64,000 bases of DNA, from the NCBI GenBank assembly GCA_024229515.1, contig JAAESI010000048.1:62001-126000 (forward strand), given 5' to 3'. The notes under the pieces were generated by a model. The model was not told the origin of the DNA and ran no database searches. It saw only the letters and a program-made list of their open reading frames with translations. Made by a program: the position numbers and the translations under genes. This document shows positions 8,319-16,808 of the stretch, piece by piece. This stretch comes from Pseudomonadota bacterium. GTDB lineage: Bacteria; Myxococcota_A; UBA796; UBA9615. Numbering within the stretch: the first letter of the stretch is position 1; each line of letters starts with the position of its first letter.

Positions 8319-11029
8319 GGTACGCCGCGCTCGTCCTGATGCTGGGGGTTCTGTCCGCGTGCGTGGGGCAGATCCCCGATCACGACCGCGACGGCTTCTC
8401 CGAAGCCGACGGCGACTGCGACGACAACGACCCCGCCCGGTTCCCCACCAACCCCGAGGTCTGCAACGAGATCGACGACGACTGCGACGGGCTCGCCGAC
8501 AACATCGACGAGGACGGCGACGGCGTGGGGTTCTGCTTCGGCGACTGCGCCGATCAGTCGGTGGACGTCTTCCCCGACCACCCCGAGGACTGCGACGGGA
8601 TCGACAACAACTGCGACGGCGCCATCGACGAGGGCTTCGACGGCGACGGCGATGGCTACTACTCGGGCCCCGGCTGCGAGGAGCACTTCGGCACGTCGGA
8701 CTGCAACGACGCCGACGGCGCCATCAACCCCGGCGCGGTCGAGGTCTGCGACGACATCGACAACAACTGCGACGGCGCGATCGACGAAGGGCTGAGCGTC
8801 GACAGCGACAACGACGGCTACAGCGCCCCCGGCTCCTGCGGCGGCGACGGGGACGACTGCAACGACGGCAACGCCCTCATCCACCCCGGCGCGACGGAGG
8901 AGTGCGATCCCCCCAACGTCGACTGGGACTGCGACGGCATCGCCGGCGGGGCCGACGCGGACGGCGACGGCGTTCCCCAGTGCCAGGGCGACTGCGACGA
9001 CACCTCCGCGCTGGCCTACCCCGGCGGCGAGGAGCTCTGCGACGGCCTCGACAACAACTGCAACCTGCTCTTCGACGAGGGGTTCGACATCGACGGCGAC
9101 GGCTACGTCCCCTGCGTGGACGACTGCAACGACGACGACATCGCCATCAACCCGGGTGCGGACGAGGCCTGCGACCTGGTCGACAATGACTGCGACACCC
9201 TGATCGACGAGGACTTCGACGCCGACGCCGACGGCGTGAGCACCTGCGCCGACCCGGTGCCGGACTGCGACGACGACAACGCCTCGGTGTTCCCCGGGGC
9301 GGCGGAGATCTGCGACGGCCTCGACAACAACTGCAGCTTCCAGATCGACGAGGGCTTCGACCTCGACTTCGACGGCTGGGCCCCCTGCGTGGGCGACTGC
9401 AACGACGAGAACCCGGCGATCAACCCGGGCGCCGAAGAGCTGTGCGGCAACGACGTCGACGACGACTGCGACACGATCGTGGACGAAGGCTTCGACCTCG
9501 ACAGCGACGGCTTCAGCGAGTGCGACGGCGACTGCGACGACGAGGACGCCTCGGTCTACCCCGGCGGACCGGAGATCTGCGACGGTCTCGACAACAACTG
9601 CGACGGCGTGCCCGACGAGACCTTCGACACCGACAACGACGGCGTCAGCACCTGCGCCGATCCCCCCGACTGCAACGACAACGTCGCCACCGTGTTCCCC
9701 GGCGCGCTGGAGTCCTGCGACGGCTACGACAGCGACTGCAACGGCTTCGTGCCCCCCGTCGAGAGCGACACCGACGGCGACGGCCAGCCCATCTGCGCGG
9801 GCGACTGCGACGACAACGACAACACCGTGTTCGTCGACAACATCGAGACCTGCGACGCCGCCGACAACAACTGCAACGGCCTCACCGACGAGGACTTCGA
9901 CGTCGACGGTGACGGGGTCACCACCTGCGGCGCCGACGGCGTGCCCGGCAACAGCGACGACGACTGCGACGACAACGACGACAACAACGCGGGCCCGTTC
10001 GTCGAGACCTGCGACGCCGCCGACAACGACTGCGACGGGGACGTGGACGAGGACTTCGACCTCGACGGCGACGGCGTCACCACCTGCGGTCCCGACCTGA
10101 TCTTCGGCAACGGCGACGACGACTGCGACGACAACGACGACACCAGCTACCCCGGCGCGGTGCAGACCTGTACGTCGGCGGACAACGACTGCGACGGCAT
10201 CGCCGGCGACGTGGACGGGGACAACGACGGCTCCTTGATCTGCGAGGACTGCGAGGACGACGACCCGCTCATCTACCCGGGCGCCGGCTTCATCGAGTGC
10301 GATGGCAGCGACTGGGACTGCGACGGCATCCCCGAGACCGAGATGGTGGTCGCGTTCCTGCCCGGCCAGGTCGCCTCCTGGCTCGATCTCCCCGCCCTCA
10401 TCGACCTCGAGGCGGAGTCAGCGTCCCTGGGCAGCTGCGCGCTCACGTTCGTCGACATCGCCGTCGTCACCGAGGCCAATCTCGAGGCCGCGGGGGCCCA
10501 CGTGGCGCTCCTGAGCAGCCCCGGCGAGTCCTGCGCCGCCACCTACGCCGCCAGCGAGCGGGCTGAGCTCGAGGACTGGCTGTCGGGGCAGGGGCGGGGC
10601 ATCGTCATCACCGGCACCGTCGGCACCGACGGCTGCCAGCCCTACAACGACCGCTACGAGCTGGCCACGTTGGCGGGGGTGACCCTGGCGACGGTCGACC
10701 CCGGCACCGCCGTGGAGCCCGACATGACCCGCGCCAGCGGCGTCTTTTGGACCGACATCCCCGGCGTGACCCTCAGCCTGGGGGCCGCGATGGTCGGCGA
10801 CCGGGTGCTCGGCACGTGCACCGGCGCGACGGTGGACAGCCTTGTCGGCAACGCCACGGTCGAGCCGATCCGGCAGGTCATCGCCTACACCGCCAACCCG
10901 TCCTCGCCCTGCCTCGCCGGCGTGCCGATGGACCACAAGGGGGCGTGGCTCCCGTTCCAGCCGGAGGACGGCGGGGACGCGACCGAGCGGCAGCTGCTCT
11001 ACAACGTGCTGGACTGGCTCAAGGAGTAG
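8315..11029 (+). CDS. MopE-like multi-repeat lipoprotein with 14 Cys/Asp-rich metal-binding repeats (904 aa)
   Basis: Exported lipoprotein: the ATG at 8315, overlapping the kinase stop, gives a signal ending LSACVG. From about residue 25 to 665 there are 14 copies of a roughly 40-residue repeat built on CD(G/A)xDN(N/D)CDG and DxDGDG, the putative metal-binding motif of MopE-type proteins. The DxDxDG loops are calcium-binding-like and the paired cysteines probably form disulfides outside the cell. The C-terminal 240 residues are repeat-free, beginning with MVVAFLPGQ; they look like a Rossmann or glutamine-amidotransferase-like fold, but this is only a guess. Nucleotide-level GAC/AAC repetition makes copy-number slippage likely. 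It ends immediately against the stop of the convergent kinase-FGE gene. Confidence 0.9.
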   Translation: MRYAALVLMLGVLSACVGQIPDHDRDGFSEADGDCDDNDPARFPTNPEVCNEIDDDCDGLADNIDEDGDGVGFCFGDCADQSVDVFPDHPEDCDGIDNNCDGAIDEGFDGDGDGYYSGPGCEEHFGTSDCNDADGAINPGAVEVCDDIDNNCDGAIDEGLSVDSDNDGYSAPGSCGGDGDDCNDGNALIHPGATEECDPPNVDWDCDGIAGGADADGDGVPQCQGDCDDTSALAYPGGEELCDGLDNNCNLLFDEGFDIDGDGYVPCVDDCNDDDIAINPGADEACDLVDNDCDTLIDEDFDADADGVSTCADPVPDCDDDNASVFPGAAEICDGLDNNCSFQIDEGFDLDFDGWAPCVGDCNDENPAINPGAEELCGNDVDDDCDTIVDEGFDLDSDGFSECDGDCDDEDASVYPGGPEICDGLDNNCDGVPDETFDTDNDGVSTCADPPDCNDNVATVFPGALESCDGYDSDCNGFVPPVESDTDGDGQPICAGDCDDNDNTVFVDNIETCDAADNNCNGLTDEDFDVDGDGVTTCGADGVPGNSDDDCDDNDDNNAGPFVETCDAADNDCDGDVDEDFDLDGDGVTTCGPDLIFGNGDDDCDDNDDTSYPGAVQTCTSADNDCDGIAGDVDGDNDGSLICEDCEDDDPLIYPGAGFIECDGSDWDCDGIPETEMVVAFLPGQVASWLDLPALIDLEAESASLGSCALTFVDIAVVTEANLEAAGAHVALLSSPGESCAATYAASERAELEDWLSGQGRGIVITGTVGTDGCQPYNDRYELATLAGVTLATVDPGTAVEPDMTRASGVFWTDIPGVTLSLGAAMVGDRVLGTCTGATVDSLVGNATVEPIRQVIAYTANPSSPCLAGVPMDHKGAWLPFQPEDGGDATERQLLYNVLDWLKE

Positions 11030-13462
11030 CTAGAAGAGCTCCTGGACGAGGCGGAACCCGATGGTGCCGCCCCGGGAGTTGGCTTCGGCCGACTGGCGCG
11101 AACAGATCCGAGCCTGCTGGGGACGTGAGTTCCACGAACCGCCCCGCAGCCAGGCACGCGCCGGGCGATGCGGCACCGGTCCGCTGACCCACTCGCTGAC
11201 GCCGCCGGCCAGATCCATGACGCCGTAGACGCTGACGTCTCGCGGGAAGCTGCCCACCGCCCGCGGGCGCGCCGGCCCGCCGACCGCGTCGGGGTTGTTG
11301 CAGGCCGTGGGATCCCAGCGGGAACCCCAGGGGAAGATCCGCTTGTCGACGCCTCGCGCGGCCTTCTCCCACTCGGCGTGAGTGGGTAGCCGGAAGCGTG
11401 TGCGGCTGCGCGTCGAGAGCCACGCGGCGTACGCCAGCGCGCCGTCCAGGGAGACCCCCAGCGCGGGCAGGTGAGGCTTCTCGGAGGCGGGCACATCCTC
11501 GGGGCCGATCCAACACTCGAAGCCCGCGGCGCTGCCCGTCTCCTCGAGGAAGCGTTGGAACTCCGACACCGTCACCGGGTAGCGGCCGATGGCGTACGTC
11601 GCCAGGCGGATCTCCCGCAGCGCCTCGCCGTCCACGGCCAGCGGATCGCCGCCGGCGGGGTAGGGGCCTGCCGGGATCGGAATCATCCCCGCTTCCAGCT
11701 CGCCCGACCGCGGGAGCCGCACCGTGTGGGTGATCCGAGAAGGGCGGTCCGCGTGCAGCGCCACCACGATCGGATCGCAGCCTTCAGCGGACAGCTGCAG
11801 GGCGTACGTGCCGGGCTCAAGGCGATGCCCCGACAGCGGCGCTGTCAGCTCCTCACGCTGGGTCTCGACGAGCCCCTTGAGGCCATCGAGGAGGGTGCAG
11901 AGCACAGCCCGGGCGTCGGGGGGATCGAGGGTCAGCTCGAGCGTCGAGGGACCCTCCAGGATCGACCGCAGCACCCCCAGGTCGTACCGCAGCACCTGCG
12001 ACCGGAAGAACCGGGCCGCACTGCTGTCACCCCGCGCCTCGGCTTCGTCCATCCTGCGCAGGTACAGGGCCGCGAGCCCTCCCCGGGCGTCGCGGTTGCG
12101 GGGCTCGGCCTCCAGCGCGGCCTGGTAGAGGGCGACCGCCTCGTCGTAGGTGTCGTCGCGCAGGCTGCGGAGCTCCAGCCACTGCCGCTGGGTGTCCTGC
12201 ACGGGCCGGTTCTCGGCCTCCGGCGACCAGGGCGCGAGCGTCGCCTGGTAGCGCTGGAGGGTCTCCTCCATCTTTCCCGCCGCCTCGGCCGCCCGCGTGT
12301 AGGCCGTCGACTTGCCCATCGCCCGGCGGGTCAGCGCCGCGGCCTCTTCCCGCTTGCGCGAGCCTTCGAGGAAGCCCTGCAGCGCTTCGGCCAGCGCCCG
12401 CCCGTGGGGGTAGCGCTTCTTGGGGTCCTTGTGCACGCACTTCATGCACAGCGCTTCCAACTCCGGCGGCACGTCCCGGCGGGTGCGCGTCTCCGACGGC
12501 CGCTTGATCGGATCGACGATCACCTTGTCCAACAGTTCGCGAACGTTGGAGGCGCGGAACGGGCGTGAGCCTGTGAGGTACTCGTAGAGCACGATTCCGA
12601 TGCTGTAGACATCGGAGGCCGGTCCGATCGCATCGATGTCGCCCCGCGCCTGCTCCGGCGCCATGTACGCAGGCGTCCCCGCCACCGTTCCCACGACCGT
12701 CATGTCGTCGTCGCCTTCGCTTCGCCACGTGGCAACCGGGGCAAACCCAGGTTCCGCCTGACCAAGCACACGGGCAACCCCCCAGTCCAACAACAGGACC
12801 TCGCCGTAGTCGCCGACCATGATGTTGGCCGGCTTGATGTCCCGGTGGATGACTCCGCGGTCGTGGGCGAAGGCGGCCGCCTGGGCGACGCGGAGGAGAA
12901 CGCCGGCGAAGTGGGGCACCGTCCAGACGTCGAAGTAGTCCCCCGTGTCGCGGTTCACGCCGTCGAAGACGTCCTTGAGGGTGTCTCCCTCGATGCGCTT
13001 CATTGTGTAGAAGGGCCGGCCGTCGGGGAGCACCCCGAGGTCGTGGACGGGGACGATGGAGGGGTGGGCCAGCTGCCCCGTGACCTGCGCTTCGTGGGAG
13101 AACCGGCCCAACTCGATGTCGCTCAGGGCGGCGCCTTTGCCGTGCATCTTCAGCGCGACGTAGCGGCCCAATCGTTGGTCGCCGGCGAGGTGCACGGCGC
13201 CATTGGCACCCTTTCCGAGGAGCTCACCGACCTGGTAGCGGGGCCCGCGGAGCCCCTGGCCGAGGGGACGATCGAGCACCGCGCGGGCTGCCGCGACCGC
13301 TTCGTCTTCACTCAGGTAGCCGTCGCGAACGAGCGTTTCGCGCAACGTCGAGCCGGTGTCGCGACGCACATGGGCAGCGACCGCTGCGAGGAGGTCCTCC
13401 AGCACCAGAAGCTCCATCTGGAGCGCGACCCGCGCAAAGGCGCTGTCCTCGTCTCGGAGCAC
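11030..13462 (-). CDS. Serine/threonine protein kinase fused to a C-terminal FGE-sulfatase-like domain (810 aa)
   Basis: The N-terminal 75 residues are helical and unrecognised. The kinase domain (about 76-365) has GKGANGAVHLA, Lys105 in VALKM, HRDIKPAN with D208, DWG at 226-228 (Trp replacing Phe of DFG, tolerated in many bacterial kinases) and APEQARGD. A coiled, Ala/Glu-rich TPR-like middle (about 380-500) leads through a beta region to a formylglycine-generating-enzyme-like domain (about 610-810). That domain has YAIGRYPVTVSEFQRFL, RLPTHAEWEKAARG, DLAGGVSEW, LRGGSWNS and IGFRLV. Kinase-FGE fusions are known in Myxococcota and Planctomycetes; the FGE fold usually works there as a binding module. 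No transmembrane helix is evident. The GTG start at 13462 has only a weak ribosome site. Confidence 0.9.
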   Translation of the reverse strand: MLRDEDSAFARVALQMELLVLEDLLAAVAAHVRRDTGSTLRETLVRDGYLSEDEAVAAARAVLDRPLGQGLRGPRYQVGELLGKGANGAVHLAGDQRLGRYVALKMHGKGAALSDIELGRFSHEAQVTGQLAHPSIVPVHDLGVLPDGRPFYTMKRIEGDTLKDVFDGVNRDTGDYFDVWTVPHFAGVLLRVAQAAAFAHDRGVIHRDIKPANIMVGDYGEVLLLDWGVARVLGQAEPGFAPVATWRSEGDDDMTVVGTVAGTPAYMAPEQARGDIDAIGPASDVYSIGIVLYEYLTGSRPFRASNVRELLDKVIVDPIKRPSETRTRRDVPPELEALCMKCVHKDPKKRYPHGRALAEALQGFLEGSRKREEAAALTRRAMGKSTAYTRAAEAAGKMEETLQRYQATLAPWSPEAENRPVQDTQRQWLELRSLRDDTYDEAVALYQAALEAEPRNRDARGGLAALYLRRMDEAEARGDSSAARFFRSQVLRYDLGVLRSILEGPSTLELTLDPPDARAVLCTLLDGLKGLVETQREELTAPLSGHRLEPGTYALQLSAEGCDPIVVALHADRPSRITHTVRLPRSGELEAGMIPIPAGPYPAGGDPLAVDGEALREIRLATYAIGRYPVTVSEFQRFLEETGSAAGFECWIGPEDVPASEKPHLPALGVSLDGALAYAAWLSTRSRTRFRLPTHAEWEKAARGVDKRIFPWGSRWDPTACNNPDAVGGPARPRAVGSFPRDVSVYGVMDLAGGVSEWVSGPVPHRPARAWLRGGSWNSRPQQARICSRQSAEANSRGGTIGFRLVQELF

Positions 13463-13493
13463 GCCCGAACGATACCTGCCCGCGAGAGTCGAA

Positions 13494-13510
13494 GTAGCGA
13501 TCGACGCTAC
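13494..13510. promoter_or_regulatory. Perfect 6-bp inverted repeat in a divergent promoter region (possible operator)
   Basis: GTAGCG and CGCTAC flank the 5-base spacer ATCGA. The repeat lies in the 122-base gap between the divergently transcribed kinase-FGE gene and the triple-HTH protein gene, about 75 bases ahead of the latter. Spacing and symmetry suit a dimeric helix-turn-helix regulator, possibly the adjacent gene product itself, but no experimental or comparative support is available here. Confidence 0.4.
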
Positions 13511-13584
13511 GATCCTTTACGCTCCCGAGCGATTCACCAGAGTTGTCTCCCAACCTTATCTCCCAATCGTTACGGAGCGGCCCC

Positions 13585-14352
13585 ATGCCTCGCCCTCGTC
13601 TTGAATCTGCGTCCTGGTGGCCCGAACTGCTCGAGGTGAAGGATGAACTCTCCCTTTCGGAGATGGCGGACCGCTTCGGCGTCTCCATCAACGGACTGAG
13701 TCGCGCCCTCAAGCGCGCCGGGATCGAGCGCAAGACCGTGCGCCGCGGCCGCGGTCCAGCCAAGAAGAAAGCGCCGCCCAAGGGGCCCGATCCGCGGAGC
13801 GCCGAGGCGCAGGATTGGTGGGACGAGTTCCTCGCCCTGAAGGACCGCAAGCCGCTGGCCGACCTCGCCAAGCGCTTCGGTGTCGCCGAGATCACCCTGC
13901 AACGCGCGATGAAGCGGACCGGCACCGAGCGCCGGTCCCAGCGCGGGGCGCGGGGATCGCAACAGGCGCGCAAGGCCGCTCGTCGGCTCAAGCCGCTGGA
14001 GCACCTGCTCGGCACCGTGCCCGATGCGGAGATCGCGGCCCAGACCGGGCTTACCCGGTACGCCGTCGCGCAGTACCGCCGTCGCAATGGGGTGCCATCG
14101 GTCCGCTCGGGAGCCTCTCGCGCGCAGCCCGCCGAGGTCGCGGATCCCACTCCGCGCCCCGCAGTCAACGGGGACGCCGAGGCGTACCTCGTGCGGGTCT
14201 CGGCCGACGGGGGAGACCACAAGTACGTGGTGCTGGGCAAGGACCTCGCCGACGCCGCCGCGCAGGCCCAGGCGGCGGTGACCGACCGCCATGGGGCGGG
14301 CCGCGGTACGTGGACGATCGAGGGGCTCGAGTTCCTCGGGCTGGCGATCTAG
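13585..14352 (+). CDS. Putative DNA-binding protein with three HTH-like repeats (255 aa)
   Basis: Three similar segments each look like a homeodomain-like helix-turn-helix. They are SLSEMADRFGVSINGLSRAL (about residues 22-41), PLADLAKRFGVAEITLQRAM (about 90-109), and PDAEIAAQTGLTRYAVAQYR (about 151-170). Each ends in basic residues (KRAGI, KRTGT, RRNGV), the usual shape of small phage or regulatory HTH modules. Between the first two is a Lys/Arg/Pro-rich linker with an AT-hook-like RGRGP. The C-terminal 70 residues (about 190-255), with YLVRVSADGGDHKYVVLGKD, form a separate alpha/beta module of unknown role. The ATG at 13585 is chosen over one at 13543 because GGAG precedes it at the right distance. 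Function as a regulator is inferred from the HTH motifs only. Confidence 0.7.
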   Translation: MPRPRLESASWWPELLEVKDELSLSEMADRFGVSINGLSRALKRAGIERKTVRRGRGPAKKKAPPKGPDPRSAEAQDWWDEFLALKDRKPLADLAKRFGVAEITLQRAMKRTGTERRSQRGARGSQQARKAARRLKPLEHLLGTVPDAEIAAQTGLTRYAVAQYRRRNGVPSVRSGASRAQPAEVADPTPRPAVNGDAEAYLVRVSADGGDHKYVVLGKDLADAAAQAQAAVTDRHGAGRGTWTIEGLEFLGLAI

Positions 14353-14358
14353 GAGCGG

Positions 14359-14724
14359 CTACAGCGCCGCGATCATGATCGGGGCGGCTTCGATCCCCTG
14401 CTTGATGGCGAAGCCGACGTGGCCGCCGCCGACGAACGCGTAGAGCATCGCCACGGGGATGAGCGCCAGGCGCGCCGTGAGCACTTCCTTGTTGCGCCAC
14501 AGCAGCAGCACCGCAAGAGACACCAACGCAATCTTGCTGAGCACGAAGGCGGCGGGTCCGTGACCCATCACTTCGGCCATGACGGGGTTGGCTTCGGTGG
14601 CCAGACCGGTCGTCACCCAGAGGAGGGTGAGGAAGGCGTCAAAGAGGTTCAAGACAAGCAGAGCGCGGAGGCCATTTTCGAAAGACGCCTGTGACGTCAA
14701 ACGGTTCCAGATTGTGCGCACCAT
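14359..14724 (-). CDS. Small integral membrane protein, DUF5658-like (121 aa)
   Basis: Three to four transmembrane helices. The first carries LNLFDAFLTLLW followed by GLATEANPVMAEVM, the pattern of the DUF5658 family (a loop with Glu-Ala-Asn-Pro between helices one and two). The others are around FVLSKIALVSLAVLLLW and LALIPVAMLYAFVGG. The role of the family is unknown. It is a single gene, convergent with the triple-HTH gene, with six bases between the stops. Confidence 0.65.
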   Translation of the reverse strand: MVRTIWNRLTSQASFENGLRALLVLNLFDAFLTLLWVTTGLATEANPVMAEVMGHGPAAFVLSKIALVSLAVLLLWRNKEVLTARLALIPVAMLYAFVGGGHVGFAIKQGIEAAPIMIAAL

Positions 14725-14802
14725 CCTGGTGCCTCCTTTCGTCCCCGACCCGGCTCCCCTGTCCTCCTTGGAAATCCACTGTCCCTACAAATGTAAGCCC
14801 CG

Positions 14803-15807
14803 TCAGTCCCGCGTCCACCCCTCTTCGTCCAGGACGAGTCCGTCGCCGTCGCGCCGAACGGTCTGCACGCGGTAGCCCTGAAGCCCCGCGGACAGCAGCA
14901 GACGGTCGTCGTGGGCGTACCACAAACCGATCCGCTCACGGGTCTCTCGAGGCTGCTGGGTGGGCGGCCGCGAGCCTTCCGGGACCTCGAGCAAGGAGCT
15001 CCGCTCCCGCCGGTAGGTGCCGTCCTCGGACAAGTCCAGCGTGCGCTGCACGATCTCGGTGAGCGGCCCCGAAGGGCGGCGTTCGGTGCGCAACCAGTGT
15101 CCAACAAGGCCCGGATCGCGGCCCCAACTTGGGAACACCGCGGACCGAAGCACGCCCTGAACCTCCTCGTCGGTGACCCCGGCGGCGCCCTCGGTGCGGG
15201 CCTGCGCGATGGCGAGCACGTGATCGCCCGAAGTGGCGACCCAGAGCTGCACCTGCACCTGCTCGCCCGTCGGCGAGGTGGCGAGGCTGGCGAAACGGTG
15301 CACGTCGTGGAGGCCGACCTGGAACCGGACCGACGGCTGCACGTTCGAGTTGCCCGTGCGTTCGCTGAGCATGTTGATCATCGCGGCCTCAAGCAGCTCC
15401 GCGCTGAGGGGTGCGAGGCTCTCGTAGATCTCGATGAAGGCGGACGGCGGCAGGCCCGGTCGCAGGGAGCTGGGGGGGCAGGCCGACACGGCGCCGGGGA
15501 CCTCGCCCACCTCCCACTCGCCGGGCAGCTCGAGGTGGAGGCCCGAGGCGAAGTCAAGGCGCCGGCGGTCGCTGGTGACCTGGCGCAAGAACCGGAGCAC
15601 GCCGCCAGAGTCGGGCAGGGGGATCCACCAACTCTCGCCCTGCGGGATCGGCAGGTAGGTGTCCGTGTCCGCGATGCGGATGGCGGTCCCGACCATCTCC
15701 AGTTGACCGGTGCGGCTGTCCAGATCGAACGCGCCGTCGCGCTCCACGGTCAGCTCGATCGCGCCAAACGGCGTCTGCGCGACCCAGCGGCCTTCGATGT
15801 GCTCCAT
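14803..15807 (-). CDS. Conserved-looking cytoplasmic protein of unknown function (334 aa)
   Basis: No signal peptide or membrane helix. The first 70 residues (GRWVAQTPFGAIELTVE, FDLDSRTGQLEMVGTAIRI) and the last 100 (VGHWLRTERRPSG, DLSEDGTYRRE, GLWYAHDDRLLLS) look like two copies of a lipocalin-like or beta-barrel module that starts with G-x-W. The middle 150 residues resemble a mixed alpha/beta domain with ELPGEWEVGEVPGAVSAC. No catalytic motif is visible. TTG at 15810 and ATG at 15807 are both possible starts; AGGAG lies five to eight bases upstream of them. The upstream lipoprotein gene ends 15 bases away, so they may share a transcript. Confidence 0.7.
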   Translation of the reverse strand: MEHIEGRWVAQTPFGAIELTVERDGAFDLDSRTGQLEMVGTAIRIADTDTYLPIPQGESWWIPLPDSGGVLRFLRQVTSDRRRLDFASGLHLELPGEWEVGEVPGAVSACPPSSLRPGLPPSAFIEIYESLAPLSAELLEAAMINMLSERTGNSNVQPSVRFQVGLHDVHRFASLATSPTGEQVQVQLWVATSGDHVLAIAQARTEGAAGVTDEEVQGVLRSAVFPSWGRDPGLVGHWLRTERRPSGPLTEIVQRTLDLSEDGTYRRERSSLLEVPEGSRPPTQQPRETRERIGLWYAHDDRLLLSAGLQGYRVQTVRRDGDGLVLDEEGWTRD

Positions 15808-15822
15808 CAACTCTGCTCCTGC

Positions 15823-16797
15823 TCAGCCGCCGACGGTCGCTCGGAACCAGGCGGTGCGGACGCCGACGGCGTCCAGGTGGGGTCGTCCCTCAGAGGGGGC
15901 GTCCTCGGTGTCGGTCCAGGCGGCCCGGCTGACCGCGAACTGGAGATCGCCCGACCCGGCGCTGATGAGGGCGCTGGCGTCGATCGTGAAGGTGCCGTCG
16001 TCGTCGGCGAGGCAGCGGAGGCCCGACCAGGCGGTCTCGTCTCCGACCGTCGCGAACCGCACGACCATGATCTCGATCCGCGCTCCCTCCACGTCGGGGT
16101 CGTCCGGTGCCCACTGCACGTGCAGGGCGACGAGGCCGGCGCCCGAGAGGTTCCCCGGCGTCGGCAGCAGATCCGTGGGCTGCACCGGCATGACGAGGGC
16201 CGCGGGCGTGTCCGAGCCCGGCCAGTCCACACCTCCGTCCAAGGTGAGCGCGAAGCTGTCGGCATCGACCGGGCCGTCCGCCCCGAGGAGGTAGCCGCCG
16301 ACGAGTGCCGGGATCTCCAACGACGCGCTGCCGCCTTCGTCGTCCAGGTGCAGCGCGGCGCCGACGTCGTCGCTGGGGGGAAGCGGGGGGTGGCCGTCGG
16401 TGGATGCGATCGGCTGGCAGTCCTCTTCGCCGGCGAAGGGGTCGAGGTCGGGGTGGAGGGCAAAGCCGGGGAGGGGGAGCCCCGCGGGACTGACCGCGTC
16501 GACCACGGGCGGGTCTTCGCCCACCACGAAGGTGCCGCCGGCGTCAGTCGTGTGGAGGTCCAGGTCCGGCTCCTCCCAGTGGTGGCGGTCGAGCACCCAG
16601 ACCAGCCCGTGGCGTTCGTCGGTGTCGGGGTTGGTGGCGTCGTCGTCGTCGTCGGAGGTGGCGTCGTCATCGTCGGCGGGCGCGGCGGAGTCGTCGTCGT
16701 CGTCGTCCGCGAGGAACACGTCGCCGGGGTCCTCGAAGGTCGGTAGGCCGCAGCCCAGAAGCATGCCCAGGAGGGCCAGGGGGAGTGTCCGCCTCAC
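15823..16797 (-). CDS. Lipoprotein with Asp-rich linker (324 aa)
   Basis: GTG start and signal peptide ending in the lipobox LLGCGLP. Immediately after it comes an acidic low-complexity linker (about residues 30-57) made of runs of four to six Asp separated by Ala, Ser and Thr, a type of spacer common in surface lipoproteins of Myxococcota and relatives. The remaining 260 residues form a beta-rich domain with no recognised motif; Asp and Gly are frequent and there is a pair of cysteines. GAC/GTC trinucleotide tracts in the linker make length variation likely. It starts 11 bases after the stop of the 815-residue protein gene. Confidence 0.72.
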   Translation of the reverse strand: MRRTLPLALLGMLLGCGLPTFEDPGDVFLADDDDDDSAAPADDDDATSDDDDDATNPDTDERHGLVWVLDRHHWEEPDLDLHTTDAGGTFVVGEDPPVVDAVSPAGLPLPGFALHPDLDPFAGEEDCQPIASTDGHPPLPPSDDVGAALHLDDEGGSASLEIPALVGGYLLGADGPVDADSFALTLDGGVDWPGSDTPAALVMPVQPTDLLPTPGNLSGAGLVALHVQWAPDDPDVEGARIEIMVVRFATVGDETAWSGLRCLADDDGTFTIDASALISAGSGDLQFAVSRAAWTDTEDAPSEGRPHLDAVGVRTAWFRATVGG

Positions 16798-16808
16798 GGC
16801 GTCGAAGG

